Shown: piece after piece, positions 53,808 through 64,000 of the stretch
Layout of the letters: each line of letters opens with the position of its first letter
How positions within the stretch are numbered: position 1 is the stretch's first letter
NCBI GenBank assembly: GCA_013076295.1
Contig: RQOL01000772.1
Coordinates: forward strand, 1,860,001 to 1,924,000
Length of the DNA stretch: 64,000 bases
Direction of reading: 5' to 3'
From: Sanderia malayensis
Lineage: Eukaryota > Cnidaria > Scyphozoa > Semaeostomeae > Pelagiidae
Notes under the pieces: model-generated
Seen by the model: only the letters and a program-made list of their open reading frames with translations
What the model was told of the DNA's origin: nothing
The model's database searches: none
Made by a program: the position numbers and the translations under genes

Positions 53808-56800
53808 TTATCTCTCTTCTGCGCTTTGAATGGGAATAAAATTGAAGAGCATTTCGCAAGTTGCAGGTTGGAAAACAATGTGATATTTCAAAGATGACTT
53901 TGAACTTGTGGGACAGTGGTTCTCAAGGAAACAAACTCCCTGTTTACTGTGCTTTACCCATCTCCTTTCAGATGTCTACAATAAAAGAATGAGAATTATT
54001 CCCGTAAAAAATGAGACTCTTTCAGCAAAAACATCGTATAATCTGAGGCTGGTAGAGTTTATGAAAATAAGAAAACTTACTTGATAGCCTGTTGTCCATT
54101 CACTGTCCTCATCCAAGTAGAAATCAACCCACGAAACTATAGCATTACAAGTTCCACTCCTGTTTAAAAGAAAACCTGCTGAGATCTTGTCAAATGTAAA
54201 ACATATTTGTATTCTCTGAGTCAGTCAAAGCTGTTGAAGGTTGAGGTCAGGTTTAGCGAAGCTCTTACCGTAGTTTCCTGATGGCTCCATCGAAAACCAT
54301 GGTTTCGTCAGGAACAGGGTTGGTGAAATCGAAAGAAGAAACTTGAGTGATATCAGAAAGGATTTCGTGTTCATATTCCCAGACGGGAAATGGCTCAGCC
54401 TCGGATAATAGCCCATTATCGTCTCGGTTGGTCGGTGACAGGGCAAGCTGAAATAAAAATTCATCACAATGTGTAATGAACGTGGAAGGATAATGGTAAA
54501 AGGTAGTGCAAACAGAAAAAACATTGAAGTACTTAATACCTTGATTGTGGCATCAAAATCGTGCATTGCAAACCCTTCCACTTGCCTAACAGGTGAACGG
54601 ACTTTCCAGAGTTCTTTAAATTCAACTAAAAAGCAACAAACAATACAAACAGGGCACCACAAAGTTAAACAAACAGGGCACCACAAAGTTAAGCAAACAG
54701 GGCACCACAAAGCCGAGTAAACAAATGAGTTATAGTTTGGTGAGTTATAATATCAAGTAACAATACCTGCTGCAATTTTAAGAACTGCTTTCGCAGGCAA
54801 AATTTTCGGTTTCGGATGAATAGTCGTAAGAACGTCAGATATTCGATACCAAAATGTAAAATGTTGCCATGGCAAGAGGCTGCTTGCAAAGAAAGGCTCT
54901 CCACAAATAACATTAATCTAAATCAGAAAGAAGAAGTCGCTATTATTCACTGAAGCTCGTAACCATAAATGCACAGTCAACACGAATCTTCAACAAAGTA
55001 GATTAAAGAAGTTTTACTTCGTGAATATTTGGCAGCTGAGATATTGATTCATCTTTCAATTCTGAGATATTTATTATGTCTATTTTTTCAGTCAAATGAT
55101 TCAATGAAACTAGCTATAAAGAAAAGAAAAATAAGAAATATTGCTGGCAAATGAATTAAACAGTACATAAAAATATGAAAATAAAATCATCAACAGAATT
55201 AGAATTTTATCCCTCCACCTTTTTGATAAAATTTTTCGAGCCACTCGTACATTCAACATAAAAAACCTGAAAAAAATTATTTCAATTTATTTCAATTTAT
55301 ACACTATGCTAAGTGTCAGAGCTTTCGAGTGATAAATACTTTCAACACAGGAATGTTTATCAACACAGGTACAAAGTAGCGCTCCCTCTGCCCTATAAGC
55401 AATCAATAACAACATAGCTTACCTTTTCAAAGTAGCTTGCTGCAAAAATTGGCAGAAGAGAAACATCTCCAACGATGAGACAGGATTTACTGACACCTAT
55501 CTAAACAAAGTGAAAACAAAAGGTAAACAACTCCCAGAAGGTCGGAAACCTATTAAAACAGAAGAAAGCTCCTTAAGTAGGGCAAGGGCAGTAAAGTGAA
55601 TTTCATAGCTTGGGGGACACACTGGCAATTAGCAGCATGATATCTCATAGCGCGGCTAGCTTTGTAACAAGAGCTGAATAATGTAAAATTGAAGAAGAAT
55701 GTCTGTTACTGTGCATACATTTCGAAACGACGTGTTGAATGATTCGAATATAGAGAAATCGTTGTTCATCAGAAATCTTTCCCTACTCCACGACGTATGC
55801 AAGCCGCATGAACACAAAGGCATCTTCTTGACATCATCGGCAGGTGGGCTAAAAGAAAGCAAATGTTAATTTAATGTTGCAATCATTTAGATCCAACGAT
55901 AGTAATAAAATAAACGGACATTTTCTTACCTTGTTGGTAATGGAACATCAAACCAAAATGAGTAGTCATCGTGAAACATGTTTATATCGATTGATTGACC
56001 TGAAACAACACACATATTAAAAAGTGACAAAGAGTAGTATAAAATAATACATGCTACACAGAGATTCATAAGACCATCGAAAACGTCATAGTGGTGTTAC
56101 AGTAATGATTAATTCTCAAGCATGATCGAAGTTCTTCGTGTATTGCTTCACAAAACTATTCTTACCAATTGTGGCATTTATTTCCCCAGGAACAAAATAC
56201 ACAGCTTGCATCCAATGTTCGCGCCACTGAAAGAAAAACACAATCCATTGCATAATATTGATTACGCCAAATATTCAATGCACAGATAAAGAAGATGTAT
56301 AGCTGTTGAATTGTCTTATGAACACGGATACAAAACCTTGACATCGTCTTTTGATGAGCATATTTTCGGAACCATGCTAAGCGATATATCTTGCTTTTCG
56401 TCAAGTTGAATCGACCACCATAACACAATGCAATGGATGGTGCCAGGTTGTTTTATCTCAGCTCTTAAATGGTAAGAGTTGTAACTTCCGTTCTCGTGCT
56501 TATTCAATTCGACTGACTTGTTGAAGGGAATTCTGAAAAACGGAACAATGAACAAAAATGAAGCAAATTCAAAGCAAAGAAAGGTCAAATTCAAAAAAAT
56601 GGAGCAACTACTAGTATCGCAAGAGATGAATTAAAATTACATCCGCTATTTCGAATTCTCAAGGGCAATCAAAATTTATTCAAGCTAGCAAATGTTCGAA
56701 ATAACAGATGCCCCTTGAAAGTAAAAATATTGGATTTTACGCAAGTAACAAAGCAATGGATAAAATAGAAAATTGCTCATGCCAAGTTTCATTGAGAAAT

Positions 56801-58382
56801 CAATTACAGTTGACATCTGCTATCTCGCACTCTCAAAAGAAATTGAAACTTGTTCGAGATGAATGCTCAAACTATACTATATTGAAACGAGGGGAATCAA
56901 AAATAAGTCGAGACTTTAAAAGTCGAGATAGTGGGTGTCAATTGTAGAAGACTACCTGAGAGCATCTATAGGTTCAGTTAGCATTCGCATGTCGTCAACT
57001 TGATCAACATGTACTTCATAAGCAGCCACTGTTCCAAGACAATTTTTCATGCTTTGGGTCTGCTTTAAACTTCTTCCATCTTGCAGCTGGAACAAAAAGA
57101 CAACATCAGACGCTACTGAACTTCAAAAGAGGAGCCATAAGAGAACCTCTGGTAATGCAAACACGCTGATGAAAAACAACATGCAGCAGAGTAGATTAAT
57201 GGATGTTGTTTATGAGAAGATATTTGCAAAAGAAGCCAACCTTGACATTCCCCAACTTTTGCATTTTCCAAAGAGACGGACACTCAGCGAGACACAAATG
57301 AACTGTTCCTGATGAAGGTATGGTAACAGCATCAGCCTAAAAGAGAATTAACAACACCTCATATCTTTGCGAAACTTAGAGACAATAAATATAAGCCCGA
57401 GCAACAAAGAAGCAGTGTCTAGCCCAGAGACAGTTTCAAAGATGAATGCTGAAAATACAATATACAACATATTAAAGTATAATTACAAACATTCAATAAT
57501 CGTTGATGAGCATCACGCAATGTTGGAAGCACGCCTTCACCAATCAGCTCTGTGTCAAAAATTTCAGTTACTAAAATGTTAGCTCTTTCTTCCATTTCAT
57601 CAGAACCATTTCCGACTTGCACGTCTGTCGACTGTTTTGCAATGACTTTGATCTTATCTGAAAGGTTATTTGATTTGATGACATCTCTAGCAATTGCAGC
57701 CATTGGCTGAAAGACCTAAAAAGATGTAAAACGATAAATCCAATAACTTCAGAAGCTGCATATAAATTCCTGAGTCTGCAGAATGTAACAACTGCATGGG
57801 CGAGACAATTTTCAAATGTACCCCTAAAACTAGGTCTTGCACACTAAAGAAAACGTGAAAATGGTGATCACCTCGCAAGCCACAACAGAAGAAGCATCAC
57901 ACTTTGCCGCCATCATTGCAAGAATACCAGTTCCAGTGCCAATGTCAAGCACTTTGCTCTTCTCACCTTCCTTTTTAAACTTTTCTATCGCATTGACAAT
58001 TGCTCTATGATAATTTGCATTCTACAAGCAAAGCAGAAATCATCAGGGATAAAATAAGTATACCATCTTTTGTTATATTTTTTGTGGTTTAAATTGAAAT
58101 TGTGCAAATACTGACCCTTTCTGTATCATGAAGCATTCCTGCATATGTCGATCTATAGACAAAAGGCAGTATTTTAGTTCCCTGATAAAAAGTGAAGATG
58201 GGCGGGGCAGCACAACACAGCACCATAGCACTTTGACTAACTAAAAATAAAATATAAAACTAGACAAGAGAAAAATAAAACTGAGATTGCCTTGCAATTT
58301 CATCCTTTAGATCTTCATCAGGTTCTTCAACATAAATCCACTCTCTTTTACCAGTTAGTGCGTTTATTTTTTGCAAATACAT
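53808..58382 (-). CDS. PRMT7: Protein arginine N-methyltransferase 7
   Basis: About eighteen exons on the minus strand. Start [20 protein letters not shown] (58382-58291), then [13 protein letters not shown] (58152-58116), the SAM-binding motif [17 protein letters not shown] (58021-57872), and the double-E region [16 protein letters not shown] (57715-57491). Later exons match the family blocks around [33 protein letters not shown] in the second methyltransferase-like half, [12 protein letters not shown], and the C-terminus [11 protein letters not shown] to a TAA at 53808. PRMT7 monomethylates arginine, preferring RxR sites on histones and other basic proteins. Two tandem methyltransferase modules, the second degenerate, are the family hallmark. 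Intron 1 uses a GC donor (AAG-GCAATC) and an AG acceptor; no nearby GT keeps the frame. FKBP6-like lies just upstream on the same strand. Confidence 0.95.
54645..54715. repeat. Three 22-bp repeats in PRMT7 intron
   Basis: Three tandem copies of 'aaacagggcaccacaaagtt' type. The same core 'cagggcaccacaa' occurs once near 17820. Confidence 0.85.
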
Positions 58383-58914
58383 TGCTGCACTTCGCCACGT
58401 GGGTTGCTTCGTGTCTAGGCCAATTTACCTCTATCTCATGCGGCCTCGGTCGCATGAACCCTAAAAAATTACGCTGAATCAGCAGGGAGCTCCCAAGGTG
58501 CCTTCTCTAACCTCGAAAATTAAATTGCACCGGGGTCCGATAGTGCCTTAACATTAAATGCAGATGTAAATAAGACAAATAAGAAGGCGATGATTATCAA
58601 TTATAAAAATATATAGCAACATGAACATAACACATATGAAATATAACTATGAAATATATGTTTATATAAAAACAACGCAACAGACTGCAGTTTTTGCAAC
58701 AATTGATAAGCTTATAAATATGGACCATAAATCTAAAATAGAAATAGAAATTTGCGAAATTTATAACTAACTTGTAAGTTTTTTTATAAACTCTCAGTAA
58801 CATCTAACAAAAATAGTAATACGCTTATTAAAACTAGTTTGATGTGTATGCAACAAATAAATCTAATTTACCCAATGAAACTGGTGAGCACTTTGCCTAT
58901 TAAATAACCATTTG
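58383..58914. other. Intergenic region between PRMT7 and FKBP6-like
   Basis: About 530 bp between the FKBP6-like stop and the PRMT7 start, both minus strand. It should contain the PRMT7 promoter and the FKBP6-like 3' end. No gene is seen. Confidence 0.6.
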
Positions 58915-61900
58915 TTAGCTTTGAATAATGTTCTCATTCTTCACCATCAATAAATTACCATCCTAAGACAAAAAGCAAATATATTAACGACTTGAAAAAC
59001 TTATTAAAATCGTAGAAGCAGAATTAAATTAAAGTTTTAAAACAATTTAAAAAGAAACTTTTCAAACTAGACCTTGTCTTCAGCAATTGAACAATTGTAA
59101 TCAGGAGCCAGTGAAGAAATCTTATCAATTTCATTCTTTTTAAGGCACAATGGAAGAGGTAGCTCGGTTTCGTCTGCATTGTTATTGAAGTCACTAAAAA
59201 TAAAATACAAACACAACAAAGTGATCATTATTGAGCTACACTTGAGCATTACAAATTGATAAATCTATAGAAAGAAGTATGTAAACTATAGAAACAGCAC
59301 AAGCAATTATGATCAGGAAATCGACGAGAAACTTACACAAGTTTTTTGACGACGTATTCTATCAATCCCTTGCTCTCCTCCTCACCCAGGTTTTCTTGCA
59401 CAGGTGATGCTGAAAGCAGGTTCAATCATGAGCAATTAAAATTATAACAATAATAACAATAACAATAAATAGATTACAATAATAACAATAATAACAAATA
59501 AATTACAAGCGACTAAGGACGTGGATCATTGTCAGACGTATCACTCTAATCATGTCAAGAAAATAATTTAAAAAAAAGGACGTTATATCATGATGTTCCT
59601 ACCACGTTTTTCGTCGCTTTCACCAAACATTTTCCCGTAAATAGACCTATTAACTTCGTTAAACTTTTTAACCTTCCTAGAAAGAGAAGTACATAACTTG
59701 CCAAAGGTGGTAGTGGCATATAAAATGCAACTGGAGTGACCCACTGCACACACCTTGAGGTATAAGTTTCTAAAATCTTATCCTAGTACAACCAAGAACG
59801 TACAACTTACTCTCCAAGTGTTTTAATTTCTTCAGAAACTTCTTTATTACCAGGAGATAGGCGTTGTGCTTGCAATAAAGACACCCTGGCGTCAACAAAT
59901 TCACCCATATTAAGAAGAGCCTGGTTTGACAAAAGAAAAAAGTGATGTTAATACAAGATAAATTCGCGAGTAATGTGAAAAAACACATTTAAAAAAGTTC
60001 ACAGAAGAATATTCCAGAACAGCATCACAAATAAAAATAAAATAATACAAAATAAGATGTTAACGATAAATATAAAGAGAAAACTAAAATACTCACTCTT
60101 CCAAGGCGAAAATGTGCCTTCACATTTTGTCTATCAACACGCAGGGCCTGAAAATACATTTTGAAGAAATAATAAGTTTCATGCAAAGTTAAGATAAGTA
60201 CAGTCGAATCTCGCTATCTTGAACTCGCAGGGGAGATGAAAATTTGTTCGACATAGCGGGAGTTCGAACTAAAATCAACCAACTAGAGAAAGAGGGGAAA
60301 TGGGAATCTGTTGGAGATAGCGAGTTGTTCGAGATAACCGAGTTCGAGATAGCGAGATAGCGAGATTCGACTGTATGACTATTTATTACTATTTATGCGA
60401 AATTATTATAATTATTTGACTTGTTTACCTTTCTGGCATACATAGCAGCCTTGCCATATTCGTTCATTTTAAGACAGCATAAAGAAGAGTTTAAATAAAG
60501 CTTCAGACACATGTTAAACATGTCCGTCTCCTCTTGCTCGTTCGCTAGACGACAGTTTTCAAGATAGCCAATAGCCTACGAAATAACACAACTCAAACGT
60601 TTATAATCAAATTATCGTTCACGCATCCACAAACAATTATATGTTTTGTAGCTCTAACGGTTCATGTGTTGACATCACATGTTGACCAACCTTTTTGTAG
60701 CTCTTCAAAGCAGGAATAAATTGCTTTTTCTTGAATGCATCATTGCCAATCTATTTGAGACAATAGAAGAAGATGTGATGCACAAGTCAAGAGGGACATC
60801 CGAAGCAGGTAGAAAAAATTAGAGACAGTGCATGCAAAACAGAGGCATTATACTTCACGATGCGAGTCAACAGCTTTCAGCAAATTCTCAAATGTACTTT
60901 CATTTTTTTGTTTCTGGAAAGAAAAGCAAAATAGTCTTGCATGCTTAGGAAAAATGATAATCAAATAAAAATAGTATTAACAGAGCATTAGAGTTGTGTG
61001 ACAGAGGCAAAACTGTAATGAAATAGTTTCTTCACATGAAAATGGTGCATTTGAAATCAAAAGTTTTATTTATAAACCTGGGAAAAGTTTTCAAACTGAT
61101 CGGCAGCTGTACGTTCCACAACACCCATGACTTCAATTTCCAACAAAACTGCAATAACAAATACAATTCCCCTTCAAAGAAATGTCATACATCCTCATTG
61201 CTTTTATCATTTTTAGAAAAGCCAGCCTGAGCATGAAGCAATCTTAACCAATAGGCTACATTGGCGATGTTGCAATCATTGAAGGATAGGGTGGAGTTAA
61301 ACTCCACAATTATCACTTATCAGATTATTACTTCATATCAAACCTGAAGCTTCCGGGGGGATTCTAGGTGGACACCCCATCTTTCCATATGCATATTGAT
61401 GAGATATCAAAAATCTTGAAAATTCTCCCTTCTTCATTGATTTGATTGCAATTTCCCAGCCAGGAAGAACCTCACCTTGAAAAAAGCAACATATATCACA
61501 ACTTATTGTATAACTTTAGATCGTAAAACTATAAATTTAGTTTTTAAAAATCAAGCACTCAGACAAAAAAACAAATTTCCTAACAAATAAAAAAGATCAA
61601 TTCACCTTGACCTAGAGTTAGCTTGTATTCAAACCCACGTAACCGGCTGGAGTCAAATGGCTCTTCTGAGAACTCTAGGTAGCCATTATAATGAACTAAA
61701 ATAAAACAAATTGATACAGCATAGATTAAGGAACAAGGTAATCTCCAAAAAAGACAATGCTATTAGAACCATTGTGGGCTCTTCATCCCCAGGCAAACCA
61801 ATACTCTCTCCACAGTTCCTTCCTGACAATACTCGTCACATCACAAAGGACATTGAATGATTTTTTAAAGAAAATCACTTTTAAAGACTTTTTAAAGAAA

Positions 61901-62715
61901 GTTACCTCTTACAAAAGAACCGTCTGGTATAACATCCCCAGTGCCATGCTTGATAAACATTTTCAGTACTCCTCTATCTTTGGCTGGTGATATATCTTCC
62001 ATTTTGACAGCCATACGCTCAAATGGTGTCTAGAAAGTGTCCGCAACAATTACATAAAATACAACTGCATTGGGGAAAATCAAAGATTCAAGGCATGGAC
62101 AGTATTCCATTCCAGGATTCATTGTTTTGAAGATTTTTCTAAATGTTCCACCCCTACCAGCAACCCGTCCACTCCCCTTTGCCCCCTGGTCCCCCTGAAA
62201 TGAATAAAATAATGCAAGCATGTGAACAAGATCTCCCCTTCCCTTGGCAAATGAGATTTGAGTGTGCTAATTGAATATACACTTCAAGCAGCAACGGATT
62301 TCAATAGCTTTCATTAATAGCCAATCAAATCATATTTGATTTGAATAAGGGAGAGGGGGCGGGGCAGATCATCCAACCAACTTCACAAATAAAACGTTTT
62401 GCTATACATGATTATTACCATTTCACTGTCGCCATCAGATTCATCACCGTAATTGCAATCAAAATTTAAATTCTTCAACACTTCTTCGTTGTCAAAATAT
62501 GTATTCTCAAAGTCATTTTCAAGATCTTTATTTTCTTCCACAATCAGCTCTGTTGCTTCTCCATCTAGAAGTTTCTGCAAGTCGATGCCTTCGCCACCAA
62601 TTTTCACAGTATTTCTTTCATGCTCCTACAAAAATAAATATCAGGCATACAAAAATAAACAAGTAATTAATATATATGCAGCATTCTTTCATAACTACAT
62701 ATAATAACATACCAT
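58915..62715 (-). CDS. FKBP6: FKBP6/Shutdown-like co-chaperone
   Basis: Fifteen exons sum to 457 codons (456 residues), nearer Drosophila Shutdown (about 455) than human FKBP6 (327). The first coding exon is the ATG alone (62715-62713). An acidic N-terminus leads to the family phrase PFERMAVKMEDIS, the FKBP domain (VHYNGYLEFSEEPFDSS, GQGEVLPGWEIAIKSMKKGE, ISHQYAYGKMGCPPRIPPEA), then three TPR-type helix pairs (GNDAFKKKQFIPALKSYKKA, LYLNSSLCCLKMNEYGKAAM, ALRVDRQNVKAHFRLGRAL). A C-terminal extension of about 90 residues follows. FKBP6/Shutdown binds Hsp90 through the TPRs and helps load piRNAs onto Piwi proteins in the germ line. The pocket keeps the Trp of GWE and the FD pair that human FKBP6 partly lost, but has Cys for the FKBP12 His87 and Leu for Phe99, so prolyl isomerase activity is doubtful. 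Confidence 0.9.
60201..60373. mobile_element. MITE (TA-flanked, 173 bp) in FKBP6-like intron
   Basis: It begins CAGTCGAATCTCGCTATCT and ends with the inverted 'gcgagatagcgagattcgactg', flanked by TA at 60199-60200 and 60374-60375. The interior repeats gagatagcgag/gttcgagata words. It is a third, distinct TA-inserting family in the window. Confidence 0.85.
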
Positions 62716-63207
62716 TTTAGACTTTAAATTTCTCAAATATTTACAATTACACGAACTTTCCAGTTTCCCATCCCACGTGCTCCAAGTTCAAACAGGAAGA
62801 GACCAAATTCAACCTCGTTTTCATTCCACGAAGATTAAAATCAGAACAAGGCTGGCAGAAAATATTTCATTTCTGATTAACAAACTTCTTTCTTATCTTA
62901 TTTCTTTTAACAAGTCAATCATTAATTTTCCAACATACATTACAATACACGTTACAGACATTTAAGGAATGTAAATATATACAACACATTACAGACATTT
63001 CTTTGGAATGAACCAATAGTTGCTGACATTACATTGATAAATAGAATGCTATACCAAGTTTATTGAGAAAAAAGAGATAACTTAAGAGAGGAAGCAAGGG
63101 TCTTCTCTGGTCAAGCTAAACAATCATTGAATCAAAATGTTCAGGTTTCTTGGCTTCCTCTCAGGTTGGACATCTTCTGTAAACAATACCAATCCCAATC
63201 CCTGAAA
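62716..63207. other. Intergenic region upstream of FKBP6-like
   Basis: AT-rich sequence between two minus-strand genes, presumably containing the FKBP6-like promoter and 5' UTR and the 3' end of the small basic-protein gene. No gene is seen. Confidence 0.6.
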
Positions 63208-63708
63208 CTATTTTTTGGCTTGTTTTACAACTTTTAAATTGCTTGCTCCAGCTTTATCCATCATTTCTTCTTCCAAACTCTTGCTGTACTCTTTTTGAAG
63301 CATCTAAGAATTTAGTTATTGTGACAATAAGCAAAATGTTATGACAAATTCAAAACAAGCATATAACGAACAATGGCATGGCAAGAAACGTCACTAAAAC
63401 CTATTCTACCTTTTTTATCTCGTGATTCCTGGCTATTTCCTTTTTCTTTGGAGCAATATACCTTGCTGTTGATTGAAATAAAATCAGTCTAAGGTTTGGC
63501 CTTCATGAGATATGTAATTAACGATTATAGAATAAACCTCCTTTATGTAGAAGGAAGAGGAAATAGGCCTAAAAACAAACATACCTCCCTTCTTTAGAGG
63601 TTTTGCCTTAACTTGTTTCTTTTTATCAATTTTCTTGCTTTTGGTAGCCACTCCAGATAAAGCTTTGTCCTTGTTTGAACTTGTTTTCTTTCTCTGACCT
63701 TGAGGCAT
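63208..63708 (-). CDS. Small basic protein, C19orf53/LYDG10 (UPF0390) family
   Basis: Three exons (63708-63585, 63465-63410, 63303-63208) encode 91 residues. MPQGQRKKTSSNKDKA at the start and GARYIAPKKKEIARNHEIKK in the middle align with the human protein (MAQGQRKF..., GGRVIAPKKA...). The C-terminus SNLKVVKQAKK is also lysine-rich. The protein is very basic throughout, has no membrane segment, and is probably nuclear or nucleolar. Its molecular function is not well established. The 300 bp upstream to the window end include a CACGTG E-box close to the start codon and no other gene. Confidence 0.88.
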
Positions 63709-64000
63709 GTTGTTAACAAAATTTTAAGCTTCTCGCATCGAAAAAATCTACCTCCACGTGTTTGTGTTGTTGTTGCTGACTCCTTCGTCCTTCAGCCTCG
63801 TTCTTGATCAGGGCTCGAGCTTGGATATCCCTAGACTCGAACTTTCTCTGGATACGTCACAACTATAGCCATTGTAAAATTGTTCACACACAACAAATAA
63901 GAAAAACATCCAATTAACTTGTTTATTGAATAAATATTATAATTCACTTTAAGAACTGAATACTACATTATTTGAAGCTTTTAATAAAAATAACCACAAC

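Noticed and set aside
54645..54715. CRISPR-like regular repeats
   Set aside because: Only three directly abutting 22-bp copies without spacers, in a eukaryotic intron.

Overview
The window is genomic DNA from an animal. It is AT-rich, its genes have many short GT-AG introns, and the gene set is metazoan: SERCA calcium pump, STK36/Fused kinase, PRMT7, an FKBP6/Shutdown-type piRNA co-chaperone, GPATCH3, POP5 and SmD3. A peroxisomal glyoxylate cycle (separate isocitrate lyase and malate synthase genes) together with a secreted ShKT/Kazal protein points to a non-bilaterian animal, most likely a cnidarian. That taxonomic call is inference; no species can be named from the sequence alone.

Layout from left to right. 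(+) SRSF3/7-like splicing factor (412-1849); (+) unrecognised 348-aa gene (3134-4495); (+) 28-exon SERCA gene (5100-14864), followed by a repeat-rich stretch with possible alternative 3' exons and, on the minus strand, a possible 27-aa single-helix micropeptide (17315-17398); (+) SmD3 (18249-18824); (-) PEX11-gamma (19340-21121); (-) intronless Ras-family GTPase (21788-22804); (-) malate synthase (25534-32339), head to head with (+) isocitrate lyase (33609-35657); (-) STK36/Fused (36098-46255); (-) POP5 (46762-47527); (+) GPATCH3 (48165-50043); (-) secreted ShKT-Kazal-ShKT-ShKT protein (50540-53469); (-) PRMT7 (53808-58382); (-) FKBP6/Shutdown-like (58915-62715); (-) small basic protein of the C19orf53/LYDG10 family (63208-63708).

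The most coherent functional group lies at 19-36 kb. Malate synthase ends in AKL and isocitrate lyase ends in SKL, both type-1 peroxisomal targeting signals. They share a 1.27-kb divergent promoter region and lie near PEX11-gamma, a peroxisome-proliferation factor. Together they would give a peroxisome-based glyoxylate shunt (isocitrate to succinate plus glyoxylate, then glyoxylate plus acetyl-CoA to malate).

Repeats are abundant and mostly intronic or intergenic: several TA-flanked MITE families with CAG-type ends, tRNA-derived SINE-like copies, minisatellites in SERCA introns and downstream, a TATAG/CATAG array in STK36, large inverted repeats in malate synthase intron 2, and a roughly 140-bp tandem array with TTAGGG-like and TGCGCAG motifs filling the POP5/GPATCH3 promoter interval. 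No rRNA, convincing free-standing tRNA gene or CRISPR array was seen. Exon boundaries were assigned by eye from reading-frame continuity, GT/AG sites and remembered family alignments.
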